A stretch of DNA of 64,000 bases from Vreelandella subglaciescola (GTDB lineage Bacteria > Pseudomonadota > Gammaproteobacteria > Pseudomonadales > Halomonadaceae): NCBI RefSeq assembly GCF_900142895.1, contig NZ_LT670847.1:3038001-3102000 (forward strand). Reading direction: 5' to 3'. The translations under genes were made by a program, and so were the position numbers. Under the pieces are notes generated by a model. The model had not been told where the DNA came from. It saw only the letters and a program-made list of their open reading frames with translations, and searched no databases. Positions within the stretch are counted from its first letter, which is position 1. Each line of letters begins with the position of its first letter. Of this stretch, positions 31,706 through 45,079 are shown in pieces.

Positions 31706-32149
31706 CTATTCGTCGCTTTCTTTACCTACGCGAACGGCGAGTACGTCGCACTGCGCACCGTGGAGGACGCCGGTGGAGGTGGAGCCCAGCAGCAGGGCAA
31801 AGCCGTGACGGCCGTGGGAACCCACCACGATTAAATCCACGCCGTTATCGGCAGAAAAGCGGTGGATTTCCGTATCCGGCATGCCTACCACTACGTGCTG
31901 GTTGTCCTCGACCACATGCGGCGCTGCAATTTCGCCCAGGCGTTTTTTCGCATGATCATCCAGCTGGTCCTGAATGCTGGTCAAATCCATGGGGATATCG
32001 CCGCCGTAGGCGAAACCCAGCGGCTCCAGGGTATGCATGATCGAAATCTTGGCATGGTCATTACGTTCGGCAATGGCCATGGCGCGTTCGAGCACCTTGT
32101 GCGAGTCCTTGGTCAAATCAACCGCCACCAGAATATGGTGATAGCTCAT
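31706..32149 (-). CDS. Universal stress protein UspA family
   Basis: Cytoplasmic stress protein of the Usp fold, 147 residues. Beta strand HHILVAVDLT with the following Asp opens the nucleotide-binding fold, and the ATP-binding motif is seen as GSHGRHGFALLLGSTSTGV, consistent with the ATP-binding branch. GGAGGG lies 6 bp before the ATG. Usp proteins are made on growth arrest and osmotic stress. Convergent with uup across a terminator. Confidence 0.93.
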   Translation of the reverse strand: MSYHHILVAVDLTKDSHKVLERAMAIAERNDHAKISIMHTLEPLGFAYGGDIPMDLTSIQDQLDDHAKKRLGEIAAPHVVEDNQHVVVGMPDTEIHRFSADNGVDLIVVGSHGRHGFALLLGSTSTGVLHGAQCDVLAVRVGKESDE

Positions 32150-32300
32150 GTTATCCCTCCGCCGTGGTGAAATAGTGATGCGTAAAAGGCAGCTTACCTG
32201 TCTTTACTTTAGGCTGAGTCGCGCGGTTTAACAACGGCTTGCGCTCGGATTTTACGCCTTGAACGCCGGAATCCGTACGTAACAACGCAGAGGCGAGAGC

Positions 32301-32843
32301 ATGGAATGGTTAATTATCGGGTTTATCGTGATGATGGTGATATCACCGGTCATGTGGCTCAAACCCAGCCCGCGCCAGCACCGGCATACGCAGCTGCGCG
32401 CGATGGCACGCGACAACGGCGTTGAAGTGGCAAGGCAGGATGCGCCGCTGCATCTGGTCAGGGGGAAAATGCCCGCCTACCGGCTGCGCTACCCCGGCGA
32501 GCATCCGGGGCCTGATTTTGTGCTGGTGCGCGACGCCGTCGCCAGCGCTGCGCTGGCCCGCTATGTCGACGGCTGGCGCTTTCGTATTGCACCGTTGCGC
32601 CCGCTGCCGGAGACGGCACAGGCAAGGCTGAAGGCACTGATGGCGCTGTTGCCCGATGACGTATTGATGGTGCAGTCAAGCGAAGTAGCGCTCACGCTGT
32701 GGTGGTGGGAGTCGGGCACCGCCGAAAGCTTTGCGCCCTGCGTTGACGCGGCCGCGGTGCTTCGCGATAGCCTGGGCGGCTATGCCGATCGCCCCGGCGT
32801 CAGGCCGTTGGCCGTACCGAGCGTGGCTCCTGAAATTCGTTAG
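32301..32843 (+). CDS. Hypothetical single-pass membrane protein
   Basis: Not recognised as a characterised family. The 180 residues have one N-terminal membrane helix (about residues 3-21) followed directly by WLKPSPRQHRHTQLR, a positively charged stretch that places the rest in the cytoplasm. The soluble part has alternating strands and helices (QDAPLHLVRGKMPAYRLRY, DFVLVRD). Similar proteins in Pseudomonas are sometimes labelled YajC-like, without support here. It converges with the SlyA-like gene, the two stop codons overlapping by 4 bp (TTAG). Confidence 0.7.
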   Translation: MEWLIIGFIVMMVISPVMWLKPSPRQHRHTQLRAMARDNGVEVARQDAPLHLVRGKMPAYRLRYPGEHPGPDFVLVRDAVASAALARYVDGWRFRIAPLRPLPETAQARLKALMALLPDDVLMVQSSEVALTLWWWESGTAESFAPCVDAAAVLRDSLGGYADRPGVRPLAVPSVAPEIR

Positions 32844-33295
32844 TCGCACGTATCCGCGGTCTGATCGCGCTCCTGTAGCGTCAGGCCGTTGTCTTCGATA
32901 ATAGCTAGCCAGCGATCCAGCTGTTCGATATCGTCTTCGCTTAAACCGGCGAGCATTTCCTGGCGGGCGTCATCAGCGACGCGGCCGATTTTTTCCAGTA
33001 GCGGCATGGCCTCGGCGGTCAGATACAGACGCTTGGTACGCCGGTCGCTTTCGCAGGCGCGGCGTTCAATCAGGCCCTGATCCTCCAGCTGGCCAAGCGT
33101 ACGCACCAGCGACGGCGCCTCGACGCCGATGGCGCGAGCCAGATCACACTGTGGCTGACCGTCGCCCATGCGCCAGAGATGATACAGCGTGACCCAGCGC
33201 GTCTGGGTCAGCCCCAGAGGCGCCAGACGCCGGTCCAGAATGGAGCGCCAGAGATGGGGAAGACGGGCAATGCGAAAACCAAGTGACGTAGCCAT
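32840..33295 (-). CDS. MarR/SlyA-family transcriptional regulator
   Basis: Winged-helix DNA-binding dimer closely resembling SlyA: RLPHLWRSILDRRLAPLGLTQTRWVTLYHL in helices 1-2, then the recognition region AIGVEAPSLVRTLGQLEDQGLIERR and wing ESDRRTKRLYLT. SlyA in enterobacteria displaces H-NS at stress and envelope genes. The ATG at 33295 gives 151 residues (SlyA 144); the frame continues upstream without similarity. A weak CAGGTAG ribosome site precedes it. Located 91 bp downstream of the DUF2914-type gene on the same strand. Target genes unknown. Confidence 0.9.
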   Translation of the reverse strand: MATSLGFRIARLPHLWRSILDRRLAPLGLTQTRWVTLYHLWRMGDGQPQCDLARAIGVEAPSLVRTLGQLEDQGLIERRACESDRRTKRLYLTAEAMPLLEKIGRVADDARQEMLAGLSEDDIEQLDRWLAIIEDNGLTLQERDQTADTCD

Positions 33296-33386
33296 GGGTG
33301 ACAAACTACCTGCAGAGAAACGATCGTGAGAATTGTCATCGTGAGGCGGGTGGAATGCAAGGTAAAGCTCAGCCTGACCCCTAAAC

Positions 33387-34526
33387 CTACGGTGCGCTTT
33401 TGCCTTGCCCGGGAATAAACCCGCGCAAGTGTAACCGGCTGATGCCGGTCGGACGAATATGGCTATCCGCCTGAGTGGCGCGCGCAGGCTCATCATCGAC
33501 GTGAAAGCGCAGCAACCCGAGCCGCTGGCCGCCTTCGGTCATGATATCTACCCGCCAGTCGCCACGCGGATCATCGGGAAAGTTCGTCTTGTGGCTCCAG
33601 GCGCGGTACCCCTGTTCGCGCCCGCCAGCGATATCCAGCGCAATGCTGTCAAGGCGCTCGCCATTCTGATGCCAGACGTGGGTGATGGTTTCGCTCAGGC
33701 CGCGTGGCGCACGAATGGCGGTGTACACGTAAAGCCCCTGGGCCTGCAGGGCGTCGGGGGTCAGGGCGATGCTCCCCTGGGGCGTTCGCCGTTGAATATC
33801 CAACGCCGGTGACAGGGCGCTGCCGGTCATCCACAGACTTACCGGCGGCACCCAGATGCGTCCCATGAACCCGCCCAGCGTAAGCAGCAGGGCAATGGCA
33901 AAAAAGGCCAGCCAGCGCCCCGGAGAGCGCCGTTTCAGCAGGTGAAGAAAGCTGGGAATAGCCGCCAGGAGCGTCGCCCCAAGCGCCAACAGCAGGCTTT
34001 CATCGGTGGTCAGGTGGAGCATGATGGGCAGCGTAACCAGCACCACGAGAAACACGCAGTGGGCGTGAAAAATAAAATACAGGCTGCGAAAACGTCCGGC
34101 GATGCCGTAATACAGCGGGTCGGCAATCGACAGCACTGCCATGCCCATGACCAGCAGGGCATACATGCTCTGCCCGCTATTCCAGACGGTGGTGGCGAGC
34201 ACAAACGGCAGCGTGAAAAACAACGTTTCCTGGTGGATCATCTGGGCGATGAAGGTGCTGATGCCACGGGGCAACGTGGGGTAGCCGCGGCGCGCAAGCC
34301 AACTGCCAATCAGACTTTCCGAGAGCAAGAGCAACCAGGCGAACATAAGGCCCAGCGCCAGTGCTGCCCCCAGCCACTGCTGGCGATCCACCAGAAAAAA
34401 ACTGCCGAGCCCGGCGCCAAACGCGATGGGTGGCCACAGCCAGCTCCAGGGTTTCAGGCGGGCCACGAGCGATTCGGCGAAGGTTTGCAGTCTGGCGATA
34501 CGTTGCGGCGTAAGAATAGCGTGCAT
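33387..34526 (-). CDS. Polytopic membrane protein with C-terminal DUF2914-like domain
   Basis: About 379 residues from the ATG at 34526 (an in-frame ATG lies further upstream at about 34,559). Residues 25-230 hold roughly seven to eight hydrophobic segments (for example LWPPIAFGAGLGSFFL and LLLALGATLLAAIPSFL). After about residue 245 comes a periplasmic-looking domain with GLYVYTAIRAPRGLSE, HVWHQNG and GDWRVDIMTEGGQRLG, the pattern of DUF2914 (DUF5924-type proteins). Function unknown; the domain is thought to be an extracytoplasmic ligand or cell-wall-binding unit. The ribosome site is unclear, so the start is tentative. Confidence 0.75.
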   Translation of the reverse strand: MHAILTPQRIARLQTFAESLVARLKPWSWLWPPIAFGAGLGSFFLVDRQQWLGAALALGLMFAWLLLLSESLIGSWLARRGYPTLPRGISTFIAQMIHQETLFFTLPFVLATTVWNSGQSMYALLVMGMAVLSIADPLYYGIAGRFRSLYFIFHAHCVFLVVLVTLPIMLHLTTDESLLLALGATLLAAIPSFLHLLKRRSPGRWLAFFAIALLLTLGGFMGRIWVPPVSLWMTGSALSPALDIQRRTPQGSIALTPDALQAQGLYVYTAIRAPRGLSETITHVWHQNGERLDSIALDIAGGREQGYRAWSHKTNFPDDPRGDWRVDIMTEGGQRLGLLRFHVDDEPARATQADSHIRPTGISRLHLRGFIPGQGKSAP

Positions 34527-34685
34527 GATCGGGCTGCCCGGCGATGGCAAAAAAAGCATACTATTCATAACCGACCACAAATAACAGACGCGTTCTATCT
34601 ATAGATGGTCGGCACAGAGGCCATTTCGCGGTTAGCCTAAGGTCGAGGCTTGACGTCACTTGGCATCTCACCCAAGCTTACCCGA

Positions 34686-34701
34686 TCAAACGATCGTATG
34701 A
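34686..34701 (+). promoter_or_regulatory. Candidate PsrA-type operator upstream of fadBA
   Basis: TCAAACGATCGTATGA is a 16-bp dyad with 7 of 8 pairs matching. Its core CAAAC-GATC-GTATG fits the published PsrA consensus (G/C)AAAC-N2-4-GTTT(G/C) except for one base. It ends 24 bp before the fadB ATG. PsrA is the fatty-acid-responsive TetR repressor of fadBA in Pseudomonas; its gene is not in the window. Confidence 0.6.
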
Positions 34702-34725
34702 ATATGACTTTGTGGAGCAGCGCGG

Positions 34726-38084
<3,359 letters not shown>

Positions 38085-38120
38085 CGCTGCAACGCGTTAA
38101 TCGCTAAAGTGGAAGTGTAT

Positions 38121-38156
38121 AAGCCCCGCTGGCGCATCTTGCCGCCAGCGGGGCTT
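38121..38156 (+). terminator. Terminator-like hairpin after fadBA
   Basis: A 14-bp perfect stem AAGCCCCGCTGGCG/CGCCAGCGGGGCTT with 8-nt loop. The downstream T content is poor, so termination may be partial. Confidence 0.7.
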
Positions 38157-38232
38157 GTCGTTACGGTAAGGGTCACCGTCACCCGCGCTTTTGCCGGCGT
38201 TGGTGACACCACGCGACAGCAAGGAGATGGAT

Positions 38233-38709
38233 ATGGCATTTGCCCCGTCAGAGCTTAAGGTGACAAGCCCCGCGTTTGAGCATCACCGCACGATTCCTGA
38301 AAAGCACTCCGGCGAAGGTGACGACGTGTCGCCGGCGCTTGCCTGGGAGAATCCGCCGGAAGGCACCCAAGGCTTTGCCGTTATTTGCCACGATCCGGAT
38401 GCGCCGCTGATCCAGCACGGTACTTACGGTTTTGTGCACTGGTCGCTTTACAACCTGTCGGCCGACACGCTGGCGCTTGAAGAAAACACGGCAGTGGGTA
38501 CTTCAGGGAAAAATGATGGCGGCGATATAGGCTACAAAGGCCCCCTGCCGCCGGAAGGCCATGGCAAACACCATTATTATTTCTGGGTGCTGGCGCTCGA
38601 CTGCCACACCTCATTGCCCAGCGGGTTGACGCTTGTCGAATTGCTGAAAGAAGTGGAGCCGCACCTGCTGGGGATGAGCCGCTTGATTGGCACCTACCAA
38701 CGCGCTTAG
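38233..38709 (+). CDS. YbhB/YbcL-family Raf kinase inhibitor-like protein
   Basis: Phosphatidylethanolamine-binding-protein fold, cytoplasmic, function in bacteria unclear. The 158 residues equal E. coli YbhB. Family motifs are DDVSPALAWENPPEGT, VICHDPDAP and the GKHHYYFWVLALD strand. The ATG at 38233 is chosen over that at 38227 because AAGGAG lies 6 bp before it and directly abuts the other. Monocistronic, with its own terminator. Confidence 0.92.
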   Translation: MAFAPSELKVTSPAFEHHRTIPEKHSGEGDDVSPALAWENPPEGTQGFAVICHDPDAPLIQHGTYGFVHWSLYNLSADTLALEENTAVGTSGKNDGGDIGYKGPLPPEGHGKHHYYFWVLALDCHTSLPSGLTLVELLKEVEPHLLGMSRLIGTYQRA

Positions 38710-38756
38710 ATATCGCCTGAAACGTGTCTGTGTTCGTCCAGGCAGCGCATCACGTC

Positions 38757-38791
38757 AAACCCGCCCGCACATCGTGCTGGCGGGTTTTTTT
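38757..38791 (+). terminator. Rho-independent terminator after ybhB homologue
   Basis: Stem AAACCCGCC/GGCGGGTTT with a 13-nt loop, continuing into seven Ts. Confidence 0.92.
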
Positions 38792-38907
38792 ATGGCGGCA
38801 GCCGGAGGGGGATGACGCATAAAATAGAAACGATTGTCGTTTGCGTTGATAAATGCGTCGAACATGCCGCCAAGTCAGCATGACGGCAGCGTATTTTGTG
38901 CCAAGGC

Positions 38908-38936
38908 TTTACAACCCGGTCATACAGGACTAAAAT
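38908..38936 (+). promoter_or_regulatory. Promoter of the suf operon
   Basis: TTTACA (38908-38913) and TAAAAT (38931-38936) are separated by exactly 17 bp, 58 bp upstream of the regulator gene. A partial dyad GGAC..GTCTCC overlaps the -10 and could be the autoregulatory operator of the Rrf2 protein. The operator is inference. Confidence 0.7.
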
Positions 38937-38993
38937 GGTCTCCAATTAGATGTCAGCGGTGGCAACGCCATCGCTGGCGCACGGGGAGACACT

Positions 38994-39458
38994 ATGCTCA
39001 AGCTTTCGCGGTTGACCGACTACGCCGCCGTGGTCATGGCACAGATTGCTCGCCATCCGGATACGCCGCATGCGGCCGCTGAGCTGGCCGAGGTGGTCAA
39101 ACTGCCCACGCCGACGGTGAAGAAAACGCTCAAGATGCTGGTGCGTGCCGGGCTGTTGACTTCGCTACGCGGCGCCCAGGGCGGCTACCAGCTGGCGCGT
39201 CCGGCATCCAGAATCACCGCCGCCGAGATTATCTCGGCGATTGAAGGCCCCGTGGCGATGACGGAGTGCAGCCAGGCGGAAGGTGATTGCGAGCTGGTAG
39301 ATACCTGCGGCGTTGCCGACAACTGGCAGCGGGTGTCGCTGGCCATACGCACGCTGCTGGAAGGCGTTACGCTAGCGCACCTGGCCGATACCGCACCGCT
39401 GAAAATGCCGGTACGCCTACCTATTCAAAGTATCAGTTTATCGGCGGCCACGGCTTAA
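38994..39458 (+). CDS. Rrf2-family SUF operon regulator
   Basis: Winged-helix Rrf2 transcription factor, related to IscR, that senses Fe-S status and controls the suf genes. The 154 residues show the DNA-binding N-terminus MLKLSRLTDYAAVVM, the helix LPTPTVKKTLKMLVRAGLL and wing RGAQGGYQLAR. Three cysteines in CSQAEGDCELVDTCGV (about residues 92-105) are positioned as in cluster-ligating IscR-type proteins. It is the first gene of sufBCDST, 64 bp before sufB. Matches the subgroup annotated as SUF assembly regulator in Xanthomonas and Halomonas. Confidence 0.92.
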   Translation: MLKLSRLTDYAAVVMAQIARHPDTPHAAAELAEVVKLPTPTVKKTLKMLVRAGLLTSLRGAQGGYQLARPASRITAAEIISAIEGPVAMTECSQAEGDCELVDTCGVADNWQRVSLAIRTLLEGVTLAHLADTAPLKMPVRLPIQSISLSAATA

Positions 39459-39522
39459 GCCGCCTTCATTTATGTTATAGGCGAGCAGGCCTCGCCACCC
39501 AACTGCCCGGAGGGTATGACCA

Positions 39523-40965
<1,443 letters not shown>

Positions 40966-41019
40966 CCGGCTACGCATTGAAAACGCTTTACGTCATCGTA
41001 TTGGAATAAGGGTATCAAC

Positions 41020-41769
41020 ATGCTTGAAGTTAACGATCTGCACGTTTCGGTTGAAGGCAACGAAATTCTCAAAGGGCTGACGCTGACCATCAACGCCGGC
41101 GAAGTCCACGCCATCATGGGTCCCAACGGCGCGGGTAAGTCCACGCTTTCCGCCGTTATTGCGGGTAAAGATGGTTATGAAGTCACCCAGGGCACGATCC
41201 TTTACGACGGCCGCGACGTGCTCGAAATGGAAATCGAAGAGCGCGCCCGCGCCGGTCTGCTGCTGGGCTTTCAATACCCGGTAGAGATTCCCGGGGTCAA
41301 GAATATCTATCTGCTCAAGGCGGCGCTGAACGCCCAGCGCACCGCGCGTGGCGAAGGCGAAATTCCCGCGCCCGAATTCATGAAGCTGATCAAGGAAAAG
41401 ATCGCCTACATGAAGATGGATGCGAGTTTTCTGCAGCGTGCAGTGAACGAAGGCTTCTCCGGCGGCGAAAAAAAGCGTAACGAAATTCTGCAGATGCTGG
41501 TGCTTCAGCCGCGGTTGGCAATGCTTGACGAGATCGACTCGGGTCTGGATATCGACGCCATGCGCGTCGTCGCCGACGGCGTCAACAGCTTGCGCAATGA
41601 AGAGCGCGCGATTCTGCTGGTGACCCACTACCAGCGCCTGCTGGACTATGTGGTGCCCGACTTCGTGCACGTGCTGGTGGATGGCCGCATCGTCAAAAGC
41701 GGTAATGCCGAGCTTGCCCGCGAACTTGAGGCAAACGGCTATGAAGGTATCGAGGAGTCAGCGGCATGA
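41020..41769 (+). CDS. sufC: Fe-S assembly ATPase SufC
   Basis: ABC-type ATPase that drives conformational change in SufBCD. The 249 residues show Walker A GPNGAGKST, the Q-loop LLGFQYPVEIPGV, signature FSGGEKKRNEILQM and Walker B LAMLDEIDSGLDID, the SufC-specific variant. It overlaps sufD by 4 bp (ATGA). Confidence 0.97.
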   Translation: MLEVNDLHVSVEGNEILKGLTLTINAGEVHAIMGPNGAGKSTLSAVIAGKDGYEVTQGTILYDGRDVLEMEIEERARAGLLLGFQYPVEIPGVKNIYLLKAALNAQRTARGEGEIPAPEFMKLIKEKIAYMKMDASFLQRAVNEGFSGGEKKRNEILQMLVLQPRLAMLDEIDSGLDIDAMRVVADGVNSLRNEERAILLVTHYQRLLDYVVPDFVHVLVDGRIVKSGNAELARELEANGYEGIEESAA

Positions 41770-43109
41770 GCGAGACGTTAACTTTTCTGGACACGCTGAA
41801 AGCGCGCGACAGCCAGCGCGAGCCGGAGCCCACCTGGATTGCCGCCCGCCGTCAGGCCGGGGCCGCGCGCTTCGAGGCGATGGGTTTTCCCACTCGTCGC
41901 GATGAAGAGTGGAAATACACCAACGTGCGCGATATTGCCCGGGGCAACTTTGCGCTGGCCGCCGGCAGTGATTTTTCACCGGCCAGTGCAGCCGCGCTCA
42001 CGCTGCCGCTCGAGGCCTATCGCCTGACGTTCGTTGACGGCGTGTATGCACCGGCGCTTTCCGACGTGCAAGATCTGCCTCAGGGCGTGCAGGTGCTGCC
42101 GCTGTCTCAGGCACTGGAAGACAACCACGAAGCCGTGGGCGGCCCGCTGGGCCGGCTGACTGGCGTGGAGTTTTCGGCCTTTTCCGCGCTCAACACGGCC
42201 TTTATGGAAGAGGGCGCGGTGATTCGCCTGAGCGCCGGTTGCGCACTGGAAAAGCCCATCCTGCTGCAGTTTTTATCGCGCGACAACGATGCGCCGACCA
42301 TGTGTCATCCGCGCGTACTGGTAGAAGCCGCAGGCCGCAGCGAAGCGACCATTATCGAGCACTACACCGGCGAGGCCAACGCGAAGAACTTCACCAACAC
42401 GGTGGCTGAGCTGATGCTCGACCGCGGGGCGATTCTTACGCATTATAAGCTTCAGGAAGCGCCGCTGGGAGACTATCACGTAGCCAGCATTCACGTTGAG
42501 CAGGGCCGCGACAGCCGCTACGTGTCGCATAACCTGAACCTGGGCGGCGCGCTGGTGCGCAACGACCTGATCAGTGACCTTAACGGCAAGGGCGCCGAAG
42601 CTACCTTTAACGGGCTGTTTTTCGGCCAGGGTCGCCAGCACGTGGATAACCACACCAAGGTGAACCACAACGCGCCGCTGACGTTTTCCCGCGAGAACTA
42701 TAAAGGTATTCTCGACGACCGTGCTCACGGCGTGTTCAACGGCCGGGTATACGTCAAGCGCGACAGCCAGCAGATCGAAGGCTTCCAGAGCAATCAGAAC
42801 CTGCTGTTGTCCGATCGGGCACACATCGACACCAAGCCCGAGCTCGAGATCTACGCCGACGACGTCAAATGTTCCCACGGCACGACCACCGGCCAGCTCG
42901 ATGAGGAAGCCATCTATGCGCTGCGCACCCGTGGGCTGGACGAGCAAAGCGCTCGTGGGCTGTTGACGCTGGCGTTCGCCGGCGAAGTGCTGGAGGCCGT
43001 GGCGCTGGACGTGATCGCCGAGCGCGTCGAGCTGGCCGTGGCCGGGAAACTGCCCGAGCGTTTCAATCTTGCCGGTCTTGTGGAAACGGCGGCGGCGCTG
43101 AACGAGTAA
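41766..43109 (+). CDS. sufD: Fe-S cluster scaffold subunit SufD
   Basis: Partner of SufB in the scaffold, needed for iron acquisition. The 447 residues have the helical N-terminus (TRRDEEWKYTNVRDIA) and the beta-helix core with the conserved end VKCSHGTTTGQLDEEAIYALRTRGL. Translation is coupled to sufC by the 4-bp overlap. sufS follows after 75 bp. Confidence 0.96.
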   Translation: MSETLTFLDTLKARDSQREPEPTWIAARRQAGAARFEAMGFPTRRDEEWKYTNVRDIARGNFALAAGSDFSPASAAALTLPLEAYRLTFVDGVYAPALSDVQDLPQGVQVLPLSQALEDNHEAVGGPLGRLTGVEFSAFSALNTAFMEEGAVIRLSAGCALEKPILLQFLSRDNDAPTMCHPRVLVEAAGRSEATIIEHYTGEANAKNFTNTVAELMLDRGAILTHYKLQEAPLGDYHVASIHVEQGRDSRYVSHNLNLGGALVRNDLISDLNGKGAEATFNGLFFGQGRQHVDNHTKVNHNAPLTFSRENYKGILDDRAHGVFNGRVYVKRDSQQIEGFQSNQNLLLSDRAHIDTKPELEIYADDVKCSHGTTTGQLDEEAIYALRTRGLDEQSARGLLTLAFAGEVLEAVALDVIAERVELAVAGKLPERFNLAGLVETAAALNE

Positions 43110-43184
43110 CCAAGTGCGCCGCCGGCGCGCTATCCGAAGCCATGGATCGAACGTCATGGGCCGAACGTTATAAAGGAGTGTCGC

Positions 43185-44474
43185 ATGTCCCACATCGCCG
43201 CCGAGCCGTTGTTAGCGGGCGCCGCATCGCAGGACGCTTCCCCGTTAGGCGAAGCACCGCTGGATGTTGCGCGGTTGCGCGAGGAGTTTCCCGTGCTGCA
43301 ACGCAAGGTCCACGGCAAGGCGCTGGTGTATCTGGATAACGCGGCGACCAGCCAGACCCCGCAGCCGGTGATTGACGTGTTCAGCGACTACTACGGCCGC
43401 TATAACGCCAACATTCATCGTGGCCTGCATACGCTGGCCGACGAGGCGACCGCCGCGTTTGAAGGCACGCGAAAAACGGTGCGGGGCTTTTTGAACGCAC
43501 CGGATGCGCGCCAGATTATTTTCACCCGTGGCACCACCGAAGCCATCAATCTGGTGGCCAACAGCTGGGGGCGCGCGAACCTTGCTCCCGGTGACGAAGT
43601 GCTGGTGTCGATGCTGGAGCACCATTCCAATATTGTCCCCTGGCAGCTGCTGGCCCGTGAAATTGGCTTTACCCTCAAGGTGGTTCCGGTGGATGCCGAC
43701 GGCGCGTTGGATCAGGTGGCGTACCTTGAACTATTGAATGAGCGTACGCGGCTGGTAGCGGTTAACCACGTCTCCAACGCCTTTGGTACGGTGAATCCGG
43801 TCGCTGACATGGCCGTTGCGGCTCATCGGGCGGGCGCGCTGATTCTGGTGGATGGCGCTCAGGCCGTGCCGCACCAGGCGGTGGATGTTCAAGCCATTGA
43901 TGCCGATTTCTATGCGTTTTCCGGTCATAAAGTCTACGGCCCCACGGGCGTCGGCGTGCTTTACGGCAAGCGCGAGCTGCTCGAGGCCATGCCGCCGTGG
44001 CAGGGTGGCGGTGAGATGATCCGGACCGTCTCGTTTGACGGCTCCACCTTTGCCGAGATTCCCCACAAGTTCGAGGCCGGCACGCCGGCGATTGCCGAAG
44101 TTATCGCGCTGGGACGCGCGCTTGAATGGGTGCAAAGCATCGGTCTTGGCGCCATTGGCCAGTGGGAGCAAGAGCTACTGCGTCAGGCGACCCGGGACAT
44201 CAGCAAAATCGACGGGCTGCGTATTCTGGGCACGGCGCCGCATAAGGCCGGCGTGCTGTCGTTTGTGGTAGACGGCGCACATTCCCAGGATATCGGCCTG
44301 TTGATTGACCAGCTTGGCGTTGCCATCCGCACTGGCCACCACTGTGCCCAGCCGCTGCTTAACCATTTTGGCGTCGATGCTACCTGTCGGGCATCGTTTG
44401 CGGCGTATAATACCCGTGAAGAAGTGGACATCTTTATTGCCGCGCTCAACCGCGTGATTGGCATGCTACGTTAA
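43185..44474 (+). CDS. sufS: Cysteine desulfurase SufS
   Basis: PLP-dependent class V enzyme that takes sulfur from cysteine as a persulfide. The PLP lysine is K249 in FSGHKVYGPTG and the persulfide cysteine C387 in RTGHHCAQPLL, with the RASFAAYNT segment following. The 429 residues include about 20 extra N-terminal residues relative to E. coli SufS (406). AAAGGAG precedes the ATG. SufS enzymes usually need SufE or SufU as sulfur acceptor; neither is encoded here. Confidence 0.96.
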   Translation: MSHIAAEPLLAGAASQDASPLGEAPLDVARLREEFPVLQRKVHGKALVYLDNAATSQTPQPVIDVFSDYYGRYNANIHRGLHTLADEATAAFEGTRKTVRGFLNAPDARQIIFTRGTTEAINLVANSWGRANLAPGDEVLVSMLEHHSNIVPWQLLAREIGFTLKVVPVDADGALDQVAYLELLNERTRLVAVNHVSNAFGTVNPVADMAVAAHRAGALILVDGAQAVPHQAVDVQAIDADFYAFSGHKVYGPTGVGVLYGKRELLEAMPPWQGGGEMIRTVSFDGSTFAEIPHKFEAGTPAIAEVIALGRALEWVQSIGLGAIGQWEQELLRQATRDISKIDGLRILGTAPHKAGVLSFVVDGAHSQDIGLLIDQLGVAIRTGHHCAQPLLNHFGVDATCRASFAAYNTREEVDIFIAALNRVIGMLR

Positions 44475-44482
44475 GGAACGTT

Positions 44483-45052
44483 ATGGATATCGAGCAGATC
44501 GCCGCGCTGGAAAAAGGCCAGATGCTACCGTTGCAGCGCGACGTGGACGGCATCGCGATCCCCTTTGGCAATACGGTGAACCTGAACGAGGACAGCGTGG
44601 TCAGCGTGATGCAGGCCAAAGGCAGTTCGGTCAGCGTCGGGTTTGAAGGGCGGTTATACCTGATTGAAGGCAGTAACCTCGACGCGCTGGGGCTGGAATC
44701 GTTGCCGCGCCCGACGCTGCCTGAAGATGCCGACGATGACGCCATCGAGCAGTTTGTCTGGGATCAGATGCGTACCTGCTTTGACCCCGAAATTCCGGTC
44801 AATATCGTTGATCTGGGCCTGGTGTACGGCTGTCGCATCGAGCACTTGATTACCGGCGAACGTATGGTCACTATTCGTATGACCCTCACCGCACCGGGGT
44901 GCGGCATGGGCGATGTGATTGCCGCCGATGCGCGCAACAAGATTCTCGGCGCAACGCAAATCCATAAGGTGCATACGGAAATCGTATTCAGCCCGCCGTG
45001 GAGTCGGGAAATGATGAGTGACGAGGCCAAGCTTGAACTGGGCATGTTTTAA
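44483..45052 (+). CDS. sufT: SUF assembly protein SufT (DUF59/MIP18 family)
   Basis: Fe-S maturation accessory protein. The C-terminal MIP18/DUF59 domain (about residues 90-185) has the hallmark DPEIPVNIVDLGLVYG and the cysteine-containing loop LTAPGCGMGDVIAADAR. The N-terminal 80 residues are the SufT-specific extension. It starts 8 bp after sufS, so it is the last gene of the operon; sanA follows after 27 bp and may be cotranscribed. The 189-residue length is as expected. Confidence 0.93.
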   Translation: MDIEQIAALEKGQMLPLQRDVDGIAIPFGNTVNLNEDSVVSVMQAKGSSVSVGFEGRLYLIEGSNLDALGLESLPRPTLPEDADDDAIEQFVWDQMRTCFDPEIPVNIVDLGLVYGCRIEHLITGERMVTIRMTLTAPGCGMGDVIAADARNKILGATQIHKVHTEIVFSPPWSREMMSDEAKLELGMF

Positions 45053-45079
45053 AGATATCAGCTTTAAGGCTATCAGCGG

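Noticed and set aside
32301-32843. YajC (preprotein translocase subunit) label
   Set aside because: YajC is about 110 residues with a different conserved core and sits with secDF; only the single N-terminal helix is shared.
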